Below the pieces are notes generated by a model. The model did not search any database and was not told the origin of the DNA. It saw only the letters and a list, made by a program, of their open reading frames with translations. This document shows positions 26,776 through 36,932 of a stretch of DNA of 64,000 bases, in pieces (position 1 is the first letter of the stretch; every line of letters starts with the position of its first letter). A program made the position numbers and the translations under genes. This DNA is from Bacillota bacterium (GTDB lineage: Bacteria; Bacillota; Ch66; Ch109): the NCBI GenBank assembly GCA_013178275.1, contig JABLWZ010000017.1, positions 29,751-93,750 on the forward strand. Direction: 5' to 3'.

Positions 26776-28092
26776 TTAATGCTGGCTAAACAACTGCTGC
26801 AGTCGGTCGATCGATTCCTTGAAGTCCGCTCTCTCGTTGATCTCCTGCCTTAAAAAACCCTGGCACTGGTCGATCATAGATATCGCATAGTCCACCCGGG
26901 GATTGGTCCCGGCGGCATAAGCCCCTATCTCTATCAGGTCCTTGGCCTCCTGAAAACTGGCCAAAACGTTCCGCAGGCGGGTCGCCGAGGTCAGGTGGCC
27001 GTGCTCCACGATCTCTATCATGGAACGGCTCACGCTTTTCAAAACGTCGATCGCGGGGTAATGACCCAGTGCGGCCAGTTCCCTGGACAATACGATGTGG
27101 CCGTCCAGTATCCCCCGAACCGCGTCGGCTATGGGTTCGTTCATGTCGTCACCGTCAACCAGCACCGTGTACAGGCCGGTGATGGTTCCATCCCTCGAAC
27201 TCCCGGAACGTTCCAGGAGCTTGGGCAGTAAAGCAAAAACCGACGGCGTGTACCCACGGGTCGCCGGGGGCTCGCCCAGGGTCAGCCCGACCTCGCGCTG
27301 GGCCATGGCAAACCTGGTTATCGAGTCCATCATCAGCATCACATCCAGCCCCTGGTCGCGGAAGTACTCTGCGATGGCGGTCGCCAGGAAGGCCCCCTTC
27401 AACCTGACCAGGGCCGGCTGGTCCGAGGTCGCCACAACCACCACCGACCTCTTCAAGCCCTCTTCTCCCAGGTCGCGCTCCAGAAACTCGCGCACCTCGC
27501 GGCCCCGCTCACCGATCAGCCCGATGACGTTGACGTCCGCGCTGGTGTAGCGGGCCACCATGCCCATGATGGTGCTCTTACCGATACCGCTGCCGGCAAA
27601 GATGCCTATCCTCTGTCCCTTGCCGCAGGTCAGCATTGAGTCTATCGCCCTAACCCCCAGCGACAGCGGAGTGGATATCCTCTGGCGGTCCAGGGGGTTG
27701 GGAGGCTGGTTCATAACCGGGTAGTCCCGGTGGGTAAAGATTCCGCCCATCCCATCCATCGGCTCGCCCAGTCCACTCAGGATGCGGCCGGTCAGCTGCT
27801 CCCCCACCTTCACCCGCAGGCTCCTTCCCGTGGCCGTGACCTCCGCCCCCGGGCTTATCCCCTCCATCTCGCCCAGCGGCATCAGGAGGGTGCTGTGGTT
27901 TTTAAAACCCACTACCTCCGCCAGCAGCGGAGGCAGGGATAAACCGGTCGCGATCTCGCAGAGTTCGCCCAACTGCGCCATAGGTCCATCGGATTGGATA
28001 GAAAGCCCGATGATCTGCGACACCCGGCCTTTACGCTGGATGGACTCTACACGGTCTACAGTTTGAGAATACCTGGCCAGATTAAGCGCCAC
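26776..28092 (-). CDS. fliI: Flagellum-specific export ATPase FliI
   Basis: FliI powers flagellar protein export and resembles the F1 beta subunit. The 438 residues have Walker A GSGIGKST (about 168-175), Walker B VMLMMDSITRFAMAQ and the ExxR-like EPPATRGYTPSVFALLP signature. The P-loop GIGKST is a variant of the usual GVGKS/T. It overlaps fliH by 11 bases and is followed by fliJ. Standard length. Confidence 0.97.
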   Translation of the reverse strand: MALNLARYSQTVDRVESIQRKGRVSQIIGLSIQSDGPMAQLGELCEIATGLSLPPLLAEVVGFKNHSTLLMPLGEMEGISPGAEVTATGRSLRVKVGEQLTGRILSGLGEPMDGMGGIFTHRDYPVMNQPPNPLDRQRISTPLSLGVRAIDSMLTCGKGQRIGIFAGSGIGKSTIMGMVARYTSADVNVIGLIGERGREVREFLERDLGEEGLKRSVVVVATSDQPALVRLKGAFLATAIAEYFRDQGLDVMLMMDSITRFAMAQREVGLTLGEPPATRGYTPSVFALLPKLLERSGSSRDGTITGLYTVLVDGDDMNEPIADAVRGILDGHIVLSRELAALGHYPAIDVLKSVSRSMIEIVEHGHLTSATRLRNVLASFQEAKDLIEIGAYAAGTNPRVDYAISMIDQCQGFLRQEINERADFKESIDRLQQLFSQH

Positions 28093-28903
28093 TGTTTTTC
28101 ACCTGTTGCATAGCGTTCTCGATCGCGTTCAGCTGGGTGCTGACCTGGGAGTCTACCAGTCCGGCCTTGGTCTCTATCACACACCCGCCGGGCTCCACCA
28201 GGTTATCCACCTCGATGCGGCACCGACGGGCCATTTCAGGATCGGGAACCGTCTCTTCCCACCCGCTTCTGAGCGGTTCGTAAGAAGACTCGTGCACCTT
28301 GATCACCATCTGGTCGGTCCCCTTGGCCCTCTCCAGGGCCTCCCGGGTTATATCCCTCACCGTATCGGGATGGAGGTCCAGCTGCCTCCCGATAACCTTA
28401 CGGGCTATCTTCATCACCATATCCACTACCTGCGGCTCGACCTCGTCCAGCATCCGGCACCTTTCCGAGCGGGCTTCGGCTATGATCCTTTCGGACTCCT
28501 GGAGGGAGTTCAGCCTGGTCTCCTCCAGCTCCCTTCTCACCTGGGCCTCGCCTTCCGCATAACCCGCTTCCCCGCTCCGCTGCCGGATCTGTTCCCCTTC
28601 CTCGCGCGCCTGCCGCAGGATCTCCTGCGCCTGGTCCCGGGCCTCCTGGACGATGCTGGAGGCCTGCTGTTCGGCCTTGGTCAGGAGCTGCTTGACTATC
28701 GCCTCGGTTTCCTCGATGATCGAACGGGCATCCTCCTCGCTGAACCCGGGAGGAGCGGCCTCATCCATTATCTCCTCCGCCGCGGACATCGCCGATTCGG
28801 TTATCGACTCCTCCAGGGTGAGAACCTCTATACGGTGTTGGATTTCACGCGATCTGCTGATAACCAGGTTGGTCGACTTGATTATGCTAGACGACGATCT
28901 CAT
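28082..28903 (-). CDS. fliH: Flagellar assembly protein FliH
   Basis: FliH binds and regulates FliI. The product has a long coiled coil (about 70-160, rich in Glu, Gln and Arg) followed by the FliH/HrpE C-terminal domain with VVDMVMKIARKVIGRQLDLH. The open frame extends to a TTG at 28921, but GAGGTGG lies 5 bases before the ATG at 28903, so I choose that start (273 residues). This leaves a 17-base overlap with fliG. Position between fliG and fliI is standard. Confidence 0.92.
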   Translation of the reverse strand: MRSSSSIIKSTNLVISRSREIQHRIEVLTLEESITESAMSAAEEIMDEAAPPGFSEEDARSIIEETEAIVKQLLTKAEQQASSIVQEARDQAQEILRQAREEGEQIRQRSGEAGYAEGEAQVRRELEETRLNSLQESERIIAEARSERCRMLDEVEPQVVDMVMKIARKVIGRQLDLHPDTVRDITREALERAKGTDQMVIKVHESSYEPLRSGWEETVPDPEMARRCRIEVDNLVEPGGCVIETKAGLVDSQVSTQLNAIENAMQQVKNSGA

Positions 28904-29891
28904 CCGCTCCACCTCGAGCAATAATAATCTCTCCCGCTTCCTCCAGCCGGCGGATGTTGCTGACTATCCTCTGCTGAGCCTCCTCAACATCACGCAGCCT
29001 TACCGGTCCCATGAAGTCGATATCCTCCTTCAACATCTCGGCCGCCCGCTTGGACATGTTGCGCATGATCTTGTTGGTGACCTCGTCGCTGGAGCCTTTC
29101 AGCGCCAGCCCCAGGTCGTGGCTGTCGATCTCGCGGAGTATCCGCTGTACGCTCCGGTCGTCAAGCTGCACGACATCCTCGAACACGAACATCAGCTTCT
29201 TGATCTCTTCCGCCAGTTCGGGGTCCTGGATCTCCAGGGTCTCCATGATGGTCTTCTCCGTTCCCCGGTCCACCCGGTTCAAGACCTGGACCACCGAGTT
29301 TATCCCTCCGGCTGAGGTTACTTCGGTGGGAACCAGAGAAGAAAGCTTTCTTTCTAAGACCCGCTCCACCTCTTTGATGATCTCGGGGGAGGTGCGGTCC
29401 ATCATCGCTATGCGCCGGGCCACCTCCGCCTGCCGGTCCTGGGGCAGCGCGGAGATAATGGTGGCGGCCTTTTCCGAGTCCAGGTAAGCCATGATCAGGG
29501 CTATCGTTTGGGGGTGCTCGGCCTGGATCAGGTTCAACAGCTGCGAAGGGTCGGTCTTGCGTACGAAGTCAAAAGGCCGTACCGCCAGTGACGAGGTGAT
29601 GCGGTTGAGTATCTCCACCGCCTTCTGCCCCCCCAGCGCCTTCTCCAGGACGTCACGGGCATAATCGATGCCCCCCTGGTTGATGTAATCCTGCGCCAGG
29701 GCCATCTGGTAGAACTCTTCGAAGATCTCGTGCCGCCTTTCGTTCGTCACCTTGCGCACGCTGGCTATCTCCAGCGTAAGCTGTTCGATCTCTTCCTCTT
29801 TGAGGTGCTTGAAAACGCTGGCCGATATCTCAGTTCCCAGGGCAATCAGCAAAATGGCCGCCTTCTGTCTTCCATTCAAGCCCTTTGACAT
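28887..29891 (-). CDS. fliG: Flagellar motor switch protein FliG
   Basis: FliG couples stators to the rotor. The 334-residue protein has the N-terminal KGLNGRQKAAILLIALG, the middle EHPQTIALIMAYL motif (about 125-137) and the C-terminal charged torque helix region DDRSVQRILREIDSHDLGLALKG-type (broken here as DDRSVQRILREIDSHD and LGLALKGSSDEV). It follows fliF by one base and overlaps fliH. Intact and standard length. Confidence 0.97.
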   Translation of the reverse strand: MSKGLNGRQKAAILLIALGTEISASVFKHLKEEEIEQLTLEIASVRKVTNERRHEIFEEFYQMALAQDYINQGGIDYARDVLEKALGGQKAVEILNRITSSLAVRPFDFVRKTDPSQLLNLIQAEHPQTIALIMAYLDSEKAATIISALPQDRQAEVARRIAMMDRTSPEIIKEVERVLERKLSSLVPTEVTSAGGINSVVQVLNRVDRGTEKTIMETLEIQDPELAEEIKKLMFVFEDVVQLDDRSVQRILREIDSHDLGLALKGSSDEVTNKIMRNMSKRAAEMLKEDIDFMGPVRLRDVEEAQQRIVSNIRRLEEAGEIIIARGGADEIVV

Positions 29892-29892
29892 G

Positions 29893-31458
29893 CTATCTCA
29901 AATCCTCCGTTAACCAGGACCTTACTAGCTGCGCCACGTCCTCTGGTTTTTCCCGCGCCAGCTGCTCGATAGTCTCCCGCAGTTTGGCCTTTTCCCGCTC
30001 CTCGGGCGACATCGTGTCTTCCGGACCCAGCAGCTCCTCTACCAGGATAGGCTCGCCGATGGTGGCATCCAGCATCCCCTGCTCCCGCCGGCGCCGGATG
30101 GTCTGGTAGACGATGAAGCCCACCAGGATAAAGGCCAGTATCACCGCCCCGATAATCGACCACTTGATTATCGCGGCCTGCCTTTCCTCCGCCGCGATGT
30201 CTCCCTGCAGCTTATCCCAGTAAGAGGTATCGAACTTGACCAGGCTCACGCTGATCTGGTCGCCCCGGTCGGTCCTGATCCCGGCCGCCCGGGTAACCGC
30301 GTCCCGGATCTGGTTCTCCTCGACCTGCATCTCACCGTTGTCCACCATCACCGCCACGTCCAGCAGCCTGACCTTGCCCGGCGCGACCACCCGGTGGGTC
30401 TCCAGTTTGTCGATCTCGTTGTTAACCGCGCTGTAGGTTTTCTGCTGGGAGTAGTTGGAGGTCTCGCCGTTCGCGTTGGGGTAGGTAGGGTTCCCCGGTA
30501 TATTGCTGGGGGTTCCCACCCCCTCGACCGGAGCGGCGGTATTCTGGCTGGTGGTGATTTCCTCGTTGTTTTCAGCACTGCGCACGAACTTGTTCGGACC
30601 CCACTGGGTCTGCACGATCTCCTGCTGGTCGAAGTCCAGTTCCGCCCGGACCCTGACCACCGACTTGTTATAGCCCAGCACCTTCTCCAGCATCGACTGG
30701 ACGGACTGGGCCAGGTCTTTCTCGAACTGTTTCTGGATATCCATCTGCTGCAGCGAGAGCCGGCTGTTGGTCTGCTTGTTCATTCCCGGGAGGTCCTCCG
30801 ACAGCACCTGTCCGGTCGAGTCGACCACGGTGATGTTTTCCGGCTTCAGGGATTCCACACTCCGGGATACCAGGTGGACTATCCCCATCACCTGCTGGGG
30901 TTCCAGCTCGGCACCCGAGGACAGTTTAACGATAACCGAAGCGGTGCGGTCCTGCTGGTCCTTCGCGAACAGGGCCTCCTGGGGCACCGTCAGGTACACC
31001 CAGGCCTGTTCGATGCCCTTCAGCTGCTTGATGGTGCGGGCCAGTTCCGACTGCAGCGCCAGTATGTACCTGACCTCTTTGTCCCGGGTGGTCTCCCCGA
31101 ACCTGGTTTCGGAGAGGCTCTCAAAACCGGCCACCCCCTTGGGCAGGCCGGCTGCGGCCAGGTCCAGTCTCGCCTGGTCCCTCAACTCGGTGGGGACCAT
31201 GATGGTGGCCCCGTTATCCGCGATTTCGTAGGTTACCTTCAGTTCCTTGAGCTTCGCGACTATGGCCGCGGCATCGTTGGACTCCAGGTCGGTGTACAGC
31301 GCCACCATCGGGCTGCTCCGGGTGATCCCCCAGATACCCATCGAGACGCCGATTATGACCAGCAGCGCCAGCCCCGCCACCAGAAGCTTCCGGTTGGGGG
31401 AGGATTCCTGCCAGAACTTGGTCGCGTTTTCTTTTAATTTAGTCAGTTGCTCTCGCAT
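29893..31458 (-). CDS. fliF: Flagellar MS-ring protein FliF
   Basis: FliF forms the MS ring in the membrane. The 521 residues include an N-terminal membrane helix (about 25-45), ring-building motif domains (GVAGFESLSETRFGET and ELARTIKQLKGIEQAWVYL), a periplasm-facing variable region, a second membrane helix (about 438-460) and a C-terminal FliG-binding tail ending DVAQLVRSWLTEDLR. It lies between fliE and fliG. Standard length. Confidence 0.97.
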   Translation of the reverse strand: MREQLTKLKENATKFWQESSPNRKLLVAGLALLVIIGVSMGIWGITRSSPMVALYTDLESNDAAAIVAKLKELKVTYEIADNGATIMVPTELRDQARLDLAAAGLPKGVAGFESLSETRFGETTRDKEVRYILALQSELARTIKQLKGIEQAWVYLTVPQEALFAKDQQDRTASVIVKLSSGAELEPQQVMGIVHLVSRSVESLKPENITVVDSTGQVLSEDLPGMNKQTNSRLSLQQMDIQKQFEKDLAQSVQSMLEKVLGYNKSVVRVRAELDFDQQEIVQTQWGPNKFVRSAENNEEITTSQNTAAPVEGVGTPSNIPGNPTYPNANGETSNYSQQKTYSAVNNEIDKLETHRVVAPGKVRLLDVAVMVDNGEMQVEENQIRDAVTRAAGIRTDRGDQISVSLVKFDTSYWDKLQGDIAAEERQAAIIKWSIIGAVILAFILVGFIVYQTIRRRREQGMLDATIGEPILVEELLGPEDTMSPEEREKAKLRETIEQLAREKPEDVAQLVRSWLTEDLR

Positions 31459-31481
31459 CGATGCACCTGTATCCTGTTATA

Positions 31482-31796
31482 TTAAACCTGCATCCGTATG
31501 ATCTCCTGATAGGCCTCCAGCACCTTGCTCCGCACCTGGAGGGTCAGCTGCAGGGAAAGCATCGCCTTCTCCGCCGCCAGGGCCGCCTGGTGGATGTCCT
31601 GGACATCCCCGGTGACCACCTTGGTCGCGGCCTGATCCGCCTCCTGCTGCATCCGGTTGACATCCCCGATCGCCTGCTGGAGCATCTCCCCGAAGTTCCC
31701 TCCCCGGGCGATGCCGGAACCCTCCGAATCACCCGCCCACTTTATCAGGGAAGGAGTGGAAGGGATCTTAACCATACTGGCTTCCATCAAAACCAC
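31482..31796 (-). CDS. fliE: Flagellar hook-basal body protein FliE
   Basis: FliE joins the MS ring to the rod. The 104-residue protein has the family C-terminal block DIHQAALAAEKAMLSLQLTL and RSKVLEAYQEIIRMQV. It lies between flgC and fliF. Length and motif are standard. Confidence 0.95.
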   Translation of the reverse strand: MVLMEASMVKIPSTPSLIKWAGDSEGSGIARGGNFGEMLQQAIGDVNRMQQEADQAATKVVTGDVQDIHQAALAAEKAMLSLQLTLQVRSKVLEAYQEIIRMQV

Positions 31797-31813
31797 CTCC
31801 CGGCATCAGTCGA

Positions 31814-32248
31814 TTACTTGCCGAAGTTAATCGCCCGGCTGATCATGTTCTTGGTCGAGTTCATAGCGGCCAGGTTAGCCTCGTACGCCCGGGTGGCGGC
31901 GATCATGTCCACCATCTCCATCATGGGGTTGACGTTCGGCAGCTCAACCATTCCTTCGCCGTCGGCGTCGGGATGGGCGGGCTCGTATACCCGGCGGAAC
32001 GGAGACTGGTCCTCGACGATCCTCACCGCCCGAACCCCCTGGCCGATCTTCATGGTGTTGCCCAGCACCTGTCCAAAGCTCTGTTCGTCCTCGCGGGGCG
32101 CGAAAAGTATGATCTTACGCCGGTAAGGCCCTCCCGCATTGGTGCGGGTAACATTGGCGTTGGCGATGTTTTCGGCGATTACGTCCATCCGCAGGCGTTC
32201 CGCCGTCAGGCCCGAGGAACTTATCTGCAGGGTGTCCATCCAGCCCAA
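31814..32248 (-). CDS. flgC: Flagellar basal-body rod protein FlgC
   Basis: FlgC is a proximal rod subunit. The 144 residues show the N-terminal ISSSGLTAERLRMDVIAENIANAN and the C-terminal rod motif MVDMIAATRAYEANLAAMNSTK (broken here as MVDMIAATRAYEANLAA and MNSTKNMI). VNPMMEMVDM is the usual FlgC hinge. It is 7 bases after flgB. Standard length. Confidence 0.96.
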   Translation of the reverse strand: MGWMDTLQISSSGLTAERLRMDVIAENIANANVTRTNAGGPYRRKIILFAPREDEQSFGQVLGNTMKIGQGVRAVRIVEDQSPFRRVYEPAHPDADGEGMVELPNVNPMMEMVDMIAATRAYEANLAAMNSTKNMISRAINFGK

Positions 32249-32254
32249 TCCTCA

Positions 32255-32671
32255 TCATCTCCCCTCGTTAATGATGGTCCGCATTCGGGAATAATACGAA
32301 GAAAGCTGCTCGAAGATAGCCTGGTTGAGCAGTTCATTGGAGGTCATCGCGGCCATCTCCGATTCCACGTCAACATTGTTGTTGTCGTTTCGCATTCCGG
32401 TATTCTGGTCTACAAATACTCGGAGTTTTATCGAAGAAAGGTCCCGACGGTTGCTGATATGTTTGGGATGAGTCAGGGTAAGCGGGAGCCGCGGAATTTT
32501 TGAGGATGCTTCTTTCAGCTCGTTTTCGAAACTCACCATCGACCTTTTGAATCCGGGGGTCTCCGCGTTGGCCAGGTTGTTGCTGATGACCTTCTGGCGA
32601 AGAAACGAAGCCCCCAGTCCTTCCTCCAAGAGCCTGGTCGTGGGAGTCATTAGCAGATCGCTGATAGCCAC
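32255..32671 (-). CDS. flgB: Flagellar basal-body rod protein FlgB (first gene of the motility operon)
   Basis: FlgB is a proximal rod subunit. The sequence has the family block FLRQKVISNNLANAETPGFK and a C-terminal rod helix with MAAMTSNELLNQAIFEQLSS. The frame opens at an ATG at 32689, but that codon abuts the terminator T-tract and has no ribosome site. The only Shine-Dalgarno-like run, GGGGGTG at 32681-32687, is 9 bases before a GTG at 32671, so I choose GTG (138 residues). The c-di-GMP riboswitch and terminator lie directly upstream, so this gene and the 30 kb after it depend on read-through. Confidence 0.92.
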   Translation of the reverse strand: MAISDLLMTPTTRLLEEGLGASFLRQKVISNNLANAETPGFKRSMVSFENELKEASSKIPRLPLTLTHPKHISNRRDLSSIKLRVFVDQNTGMRNDNNNVDVESEMAAMTSNELLNQAIFEQLSSYYSRMRTIINEGR

Positions 32672-32700
32672 AGTTGTTATCACCCCCATTTTTAAAACAA

Positions 32701-32725
32701 GAAGGCTACTGGATAGAATAGCCTT
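32701..32725 (-). terminator. Intrinsic terminator of the riboswitch expression platform
   Basis: On the minus strand AAGGCTA (32719-32725) pairs with TAGCCTT (32702-32708) over a 10-base loop and is followed by CTTGTTTT. It ends 12-30 bases before the flgB start codons. The 5' arm sequence AAGGCTAT also occurs inside the aptamer 3' part (7-base match at 32769-32775), so the 3' arm has two possible partners. Confidence 0.7.
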
Positions 32726-32740
32726 TAAGAGTAATTAACT

Positions 32741-32826
32741 CTCGGCAGCCCAGCCGTCATAGCACTCATAGCCTTAGACCTGTTGGTTTTGCGTCCCTGT
32801 CTTTCGACAGGTTTGCCATTTCGGAA
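32741..32826 (-). promoter_or_regulatory. Class I cyclic-di-GMP riboswitch (GEMM-I)
   Basis: The minus strand shows the hallmark elements in order: GGCAAACC, a CTGTC-GAAA-GACAG hairpin with the conserved GAAA tetraloop, GGGACGCAAA, an ACC-linker-GGTC joint and the 3' block ATGACGGCTGGGCTGCCG. These match the GEMM-I consensus closely, including tetraloop and the CGCAAA core. It lies in the leader of flgB, the first gene of the motility operon, followed by an intrinsic terminator. The same placement is known in Clostridioides difficile, where the switch turns flagellar genes off on c-di-GMP binding; an OFF switch here is inferred. Confidence 0.93.
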
Positions 32827-32992
32827 TAATTTTCATATTCTACTTTTAGTTATCGTAGCGACCGGGTCTAAGCTTGATATCCAACCTCACCGATTATGAA
32901 AAAAATGTAGAATTTTTATTCGGCGTACCGGGCGAGAACAATCACCTTGGGGCGCCGGCCCGACATCATCCAAGTGCAGGCCGCTACCTAAT

Positions 32993-33033
32993 ATTTTACC
33001 ACAATTTTACTTAACCCGTCAGTATTACTGCAA
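32993..33033 (-). promoter_or_regulatory. Candidate sigma-A promoters of the fla/che operon
   Basis: Two overlapping candidates lie upstream of the riboswitch on the minus strand. One has TTGCAG (33028-33033) and TAAAAT (33004-33009) with an 18-base spacer. The other has CTGACG (33017-33022) and TAAAAT (32993-32998), also with 18 bases. Either would start a leader about 160 bases before the aptamer. No sigma-D type promoter was seen in the gap. Confidence 0.5.
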
Positions 33034-33084
33034 AACGATTGATTTTTTTATACCATAGATATGTGAATTAATTCTATGCTGGCG

Positions 33085-33110
33085 TAAAAAATCCTCCCTG
33101 ACAGCAGGGA
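33085..33110 (-). terminator. Second short intrinsic terminator after codY
   Basis: On the minus strand TCCCTG and CAGGGA (33105-33110 and 33095-33100) form a 6-bp stem with a CTGT loop, followed by GGATTTTTT. It backs up the larger codY terminator about 20 bases earlier in transcription. Confidence 0.55.
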
Positions 33111-33116
33111 AAATAG

Positions 33117-33175
33117 GTAAAAAAAGTAGGAACCGGGGAGAAAATGGAGCTTTCGCCGTCATCTCCCCCGATTCC
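33117..33175 (-). terminator. Intrinsic terminator of the topA-codY operon
   Basis: On the minus strand GGAATCGGGGGAGA (33162-33175) pairs with TCTCCCCGGTTCC (33129-33141), with one G-U pair and one bulge, and is followed by TAC and a run of seven or more T. It lies 38 bases after the codY stop and separates it from the motility operon. Confidence 0.8.
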
Positions 33176-33212
33176 TCACCACGGTTCGCAGAATGCTTTT
33201 CCGGATACCGAT

Positions 33213-33992
33213 TTAGTGCGTCCGCTGTAGCTCTTCGATCAGGTTCTCGTTCAGCACCCTGATGAAGGTGCCCTTCATCCCGAGCGACTTGGATTCGATA
33301 ACCCCCGCGCTTTCAAACTTGCGCAGCGCGCTGACGATCACCGAGCGGGTTATCCCCACCCGGTCCGCGATCTTGCTGGCCACCAGGAGACCCTCGTTCC
33401 CTTCCAGTTCTGCGAAGATGTGCTCCACCGCTTCCCTTTCGGAGTAGGACAGGGTTCCCAGCGCCACCTGTACCGCGGCCTTGCGCCGGGCCTCTTCCTC
33501 CGCCTTCTCCGCCTTGTTGCGGAGGATCTCCATGGCCACCACGGTCGCCCCGTATTCCGCCAGGACCAGGTCGCCGTCGGTAAACTCTCCCGTCAGCTTG
33601 CCCAGGACCAGCGTCCCCAGACGCTCGCCGCCGCCGAGTATCGGGACCACGCTGAGAACCTTGTAATCATTCGGGCATACGTAATCCTCGAGCTGGAAGA
33701 AACACTTCCGGGACTTGTCCATGATGTTGGAGCTGGTATGGGTGATAGCCAGCATGTCGAGGTTAAAGCTGCCCGGGAAGTCTCTTTTCTTCAGGATTTC
33801 CACCGTTCTGGGACAATCGAAATCGTTCAGGTAGGAAATACCCAGGATATGGCCCCGCCGGCCGATGATATACACATTGCTCTCGATGTTTTCCCTCAAG
33901 ACCTTCGCGATCTCCATAAAATCAACCGGCTTGCCCGCTGATGTCTGCAGCAGGCGATTGATCGCCCTGGTCTTCTCCAAGATAGTCTTCAC
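33213..33992 (-). CDS. codY: GTP-sensing transcriptional pleiotropic repressor CodY
   Basis: CodY represses nutrient-responsive genes when GTP and branched-chain amino acids are high. The 259-residue product has the N-terminal GAF domain (LEKTRAINRLLQ, with CF motif SRKCFFQLEDYVCPNDYK-type region broken here as RKCFFQLEDYVCP) and the C-terminal winged helix with SKIADRVGITRSVIVSALRKF (broken here as SKIADRVGITRSVIV and SALRKFESAG). The GTG start has GGGGGTGA 8-10 bases upstream. It is the last gene of the topA-trmFO-xerC-hslV-hslU-codY cluster, the standard Firmicute order. Confidence 0.97.
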   Translation of the reverse strand: MKTILEKTRAINRLLQTSAGKPVDFMEIAKVLRENIESNVYIIGRRGHILGISYLNDFDCPRTVEILKKRDFPGSFNLDMLAITHTSSNIMDKSRKCFFQLEDYVCPNDYKVLSVVPILGGGERLGTLVLGKLTGEFTDGDLVLAEYGATVVAMEILRNKAEKAEEEARRKAAVQVALGTLSYSEREAVEHIFAELEGNEGLLVASKIADRVGITRSVIVSALRKFESAGVIESKSLGMKGTFIRVLNENLIEELQRTH

Positions 33993-34011
33993 TGGTTCAA
34001 TTCACCCCCGG

Positions 34012-35406
<1,395 letters not shown>

Positions 35407-35431
35407 AATCTTAACCCTCCTGAATTCTTCC

Positions 35432-35962
35432 TCAAACCTCTTCCAGGACGATCTGGTCGTTGGTGTAGACGCATATCTCAGACGCGATCAGCAGGGCCTC
35501 CCGGGCGATGTCGGAGGCCTCCAGTTCACTGTGCCGGTGCATAGCCCGGGCCGCCGCCAGGGCGTAAGGCCCGCCAGAACCGATTGCCGCCAGCCCGTCA
35601 TCGGGCTCGATCACCTCTCCATTGCCGGAGATGATCAGCAGGCTGTCGCGGTTGGCGACGATCAGCAAGGCCTCCAGGCGCCTGAGCACCTTATCCGTCC
35701 TCCACTCCTTCGCCATCTCCACCGCCGCCCGCATCAGGTTGCCCCGATACTGCTCCAGCTTGCCCTCGAACTTCTCGAACAGGGTGAATGCGTCGGCCAC
35801 CGACCCCGCAAAGCCCGCCACCACCTCGTCGCGGTATAGGCGCCTCACCTTGCGGGCCTTGTGCTTCATGACTATCGAATTGCCGAAGGTAACCTGACCG
35901 TCTCCCGCGATAGCGGTTTTGCCGTTTTTGGTTACCGCCACTATGGTCGTTCCCTGCAGCAT
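35432..35962 (-). CDS. hslV: ATP-dependent protease peptidase subunit HslV (ClpQ)
   Basis: HslV is the proteasome-like peptidase of the HslUV complex. The 176 residues start [10 protein letters not shown]; removal of the MLQG-type leader exposes the catalytic N-terminal Thr. The GDGQVTFG and [17 protein letters not shown] blocks and [13 protein letters not shown] are family signatures. Its start abuts the xerC stop by one base. Standard length. Confidence 0.97.
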   Translation of the reverse strand: MLQGTTIVAVTKNGKTAIAGDGQVTFGNSIVMKHKARKVRRLYRDEVVAGFAGSVADAFTLFEKFEGKLEQYRGNLMRAAVEMAKEWRTDKVLRRLEALLIVANRDSLLIISGNGEVIEPDDGLAAIGSGGPYALAAARAMHRHSELEASDIAREALLIASEICVYTNDQIVLEEV

Positions 35963-35963
35963 G

Positions 35964-36884
35964 CTACTTCCTCTCCCGTGGGTGTGCCGTCTGGTACACC
36001 CTTTTAAGCTGTTCCTTGCTGAGGTGGGTATACACCTGGGTGGTCGAGAGCCGGCTGTGGCCCAGCAGTTCCTGGACCGAACGCAGGTCAGCCCCGTGAT
36101 CCAGCATGTGGGTCGCGTACGAGTGCCTCAGCATATGGGGGTGGACCGACTCCTTCAGTCCCGCCGCGTTGGAGTACTTCTTCAATAGGTTCCGGGTTCC
36201 CCGGTCGGTCAGGCGTCCGCCGCTTTTGTTCAGAAAGACCGCCGTCTCCGGTCGGGACCTCTTCCCTCCCATGCGGGGCCGCTCCCCGGCCAGGTACCTT
36301 TCCAGGGCCTCCATGGCCGGTCCCCCGATCGGGACTATCCGTTCCTTGCTTCCTTTGCCCCATACCCGGACCAGGCCCATCTCGAAATCGATATCCCCCA
36401 GGTCCAGGTTAACCAGTTCACTTATCCTCAGTCCGCAGCCGTAGATTACCTCCAGGATGGCTTTATCCCTCAGGGGATATGAGTCCTGCGCGGAAGGGGC
36501 CTCGATCAGCCGGACGCAGTCGCTCTCGCTCAGGTGCCTCGGGAGGCGTGACTCCAGCTTGGGGGTGTAGACGGCCTTCAGCGGACTGCGGTCGATCACC
36601 TTCATTCTCTGCAAAAAACGAAAAAACGACCTCAATGCTGCCAGTTTTCTAGCTATGGTAGTCCTCGCCCGGCCCTCATCCTGTAGGAGAGCCAGGAACT
36701 GTCTCACCACCAGGTGATCAACCTGCTGTGGGATCAGGTCCTCCACGGGAATACCCTTCTTCTCGGCCAAAAACTGTTTGAACTGGTCCAGATCAAGGCT
36801 GTAATTGATGATTGTATTCGGCGACGCATTCTTCTCTATTTTAAGATAATGCAGAAACTCACCGATACATTCTTCTATTCGCAT
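35964..36884 (-). CDS. xerC: Site-specific tyrosine recombinase XerC
   Basis: XerC resolves chromosome dimers with XerD at dif. The 306-residue protein has an N-terminal SAM-like core-binding domain (about 1-88) and a catalytic domain with Arg in [13 protein letters not shown], HxxR in [12 protein letters not shown], and [13 protein letters not shown] containing the nucleophilic Tyr. Its place between trmFO and hslV is the conserved Firmicute order, so it is the housekeeping recombinase and not the integrase of the nearby prophage. Confidence 0.95.
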   Translation of the reverse strand: MRIEECIGEFLHYLKIEKNASPNTIINYSLDLDQFKQFLAEKKGIPVEDLIPQQVDHLVVRQFLALLQDEGRARTTIARKLAALRSFFRFLQRMKVIDRSPLKAVYTPKLESRLPRHLSESDCVRLIEAPSAQDSYPLRDKAILEVIYGCGLRISELVNLDLGDIDFEMGLVRVWGKGSKERIVPIGGPAMEALERYLAGERPRMGGKRSRPETAVFLNKSGGRLTDRGTRNLLKKYSNAAGLKESVHPHMLRHSYATHMLDHGADLRSVQELLGHSRLSTTQVYTHLSKEQLKRVYQTAHPRERK

Positions 36885-36932
36885 TTAACCTTATCCCCCT
36901 GGTTATCCTTATCATGTTATCACATCGGTTTA

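Larger units (their letters stand above)
32690..33212. other. Intergenic leader between codY and flgB
   Basis: This 523-base gap has no credible gene. Read on the minus strand it holds, in order, the codY terminator, a second short terminator, an AT-rich promoter zone, about 160 bases of leader with no assigned structure, the GEMM-I aptamer and its terminator. A weak CAC-TTGG/CCAA-GGTG pairing around 32942-32980 is the only other structure seen. Confidence 0.8.

Noticed and set aside
35964..36884. Tyrosine recombinase as the prophage integrase
   Set aside because: It lies in the conserved topA-trmFO-xerC-hslVU-codY block, 14 kb from the prophage junction, so it is the housekeeping XerC.
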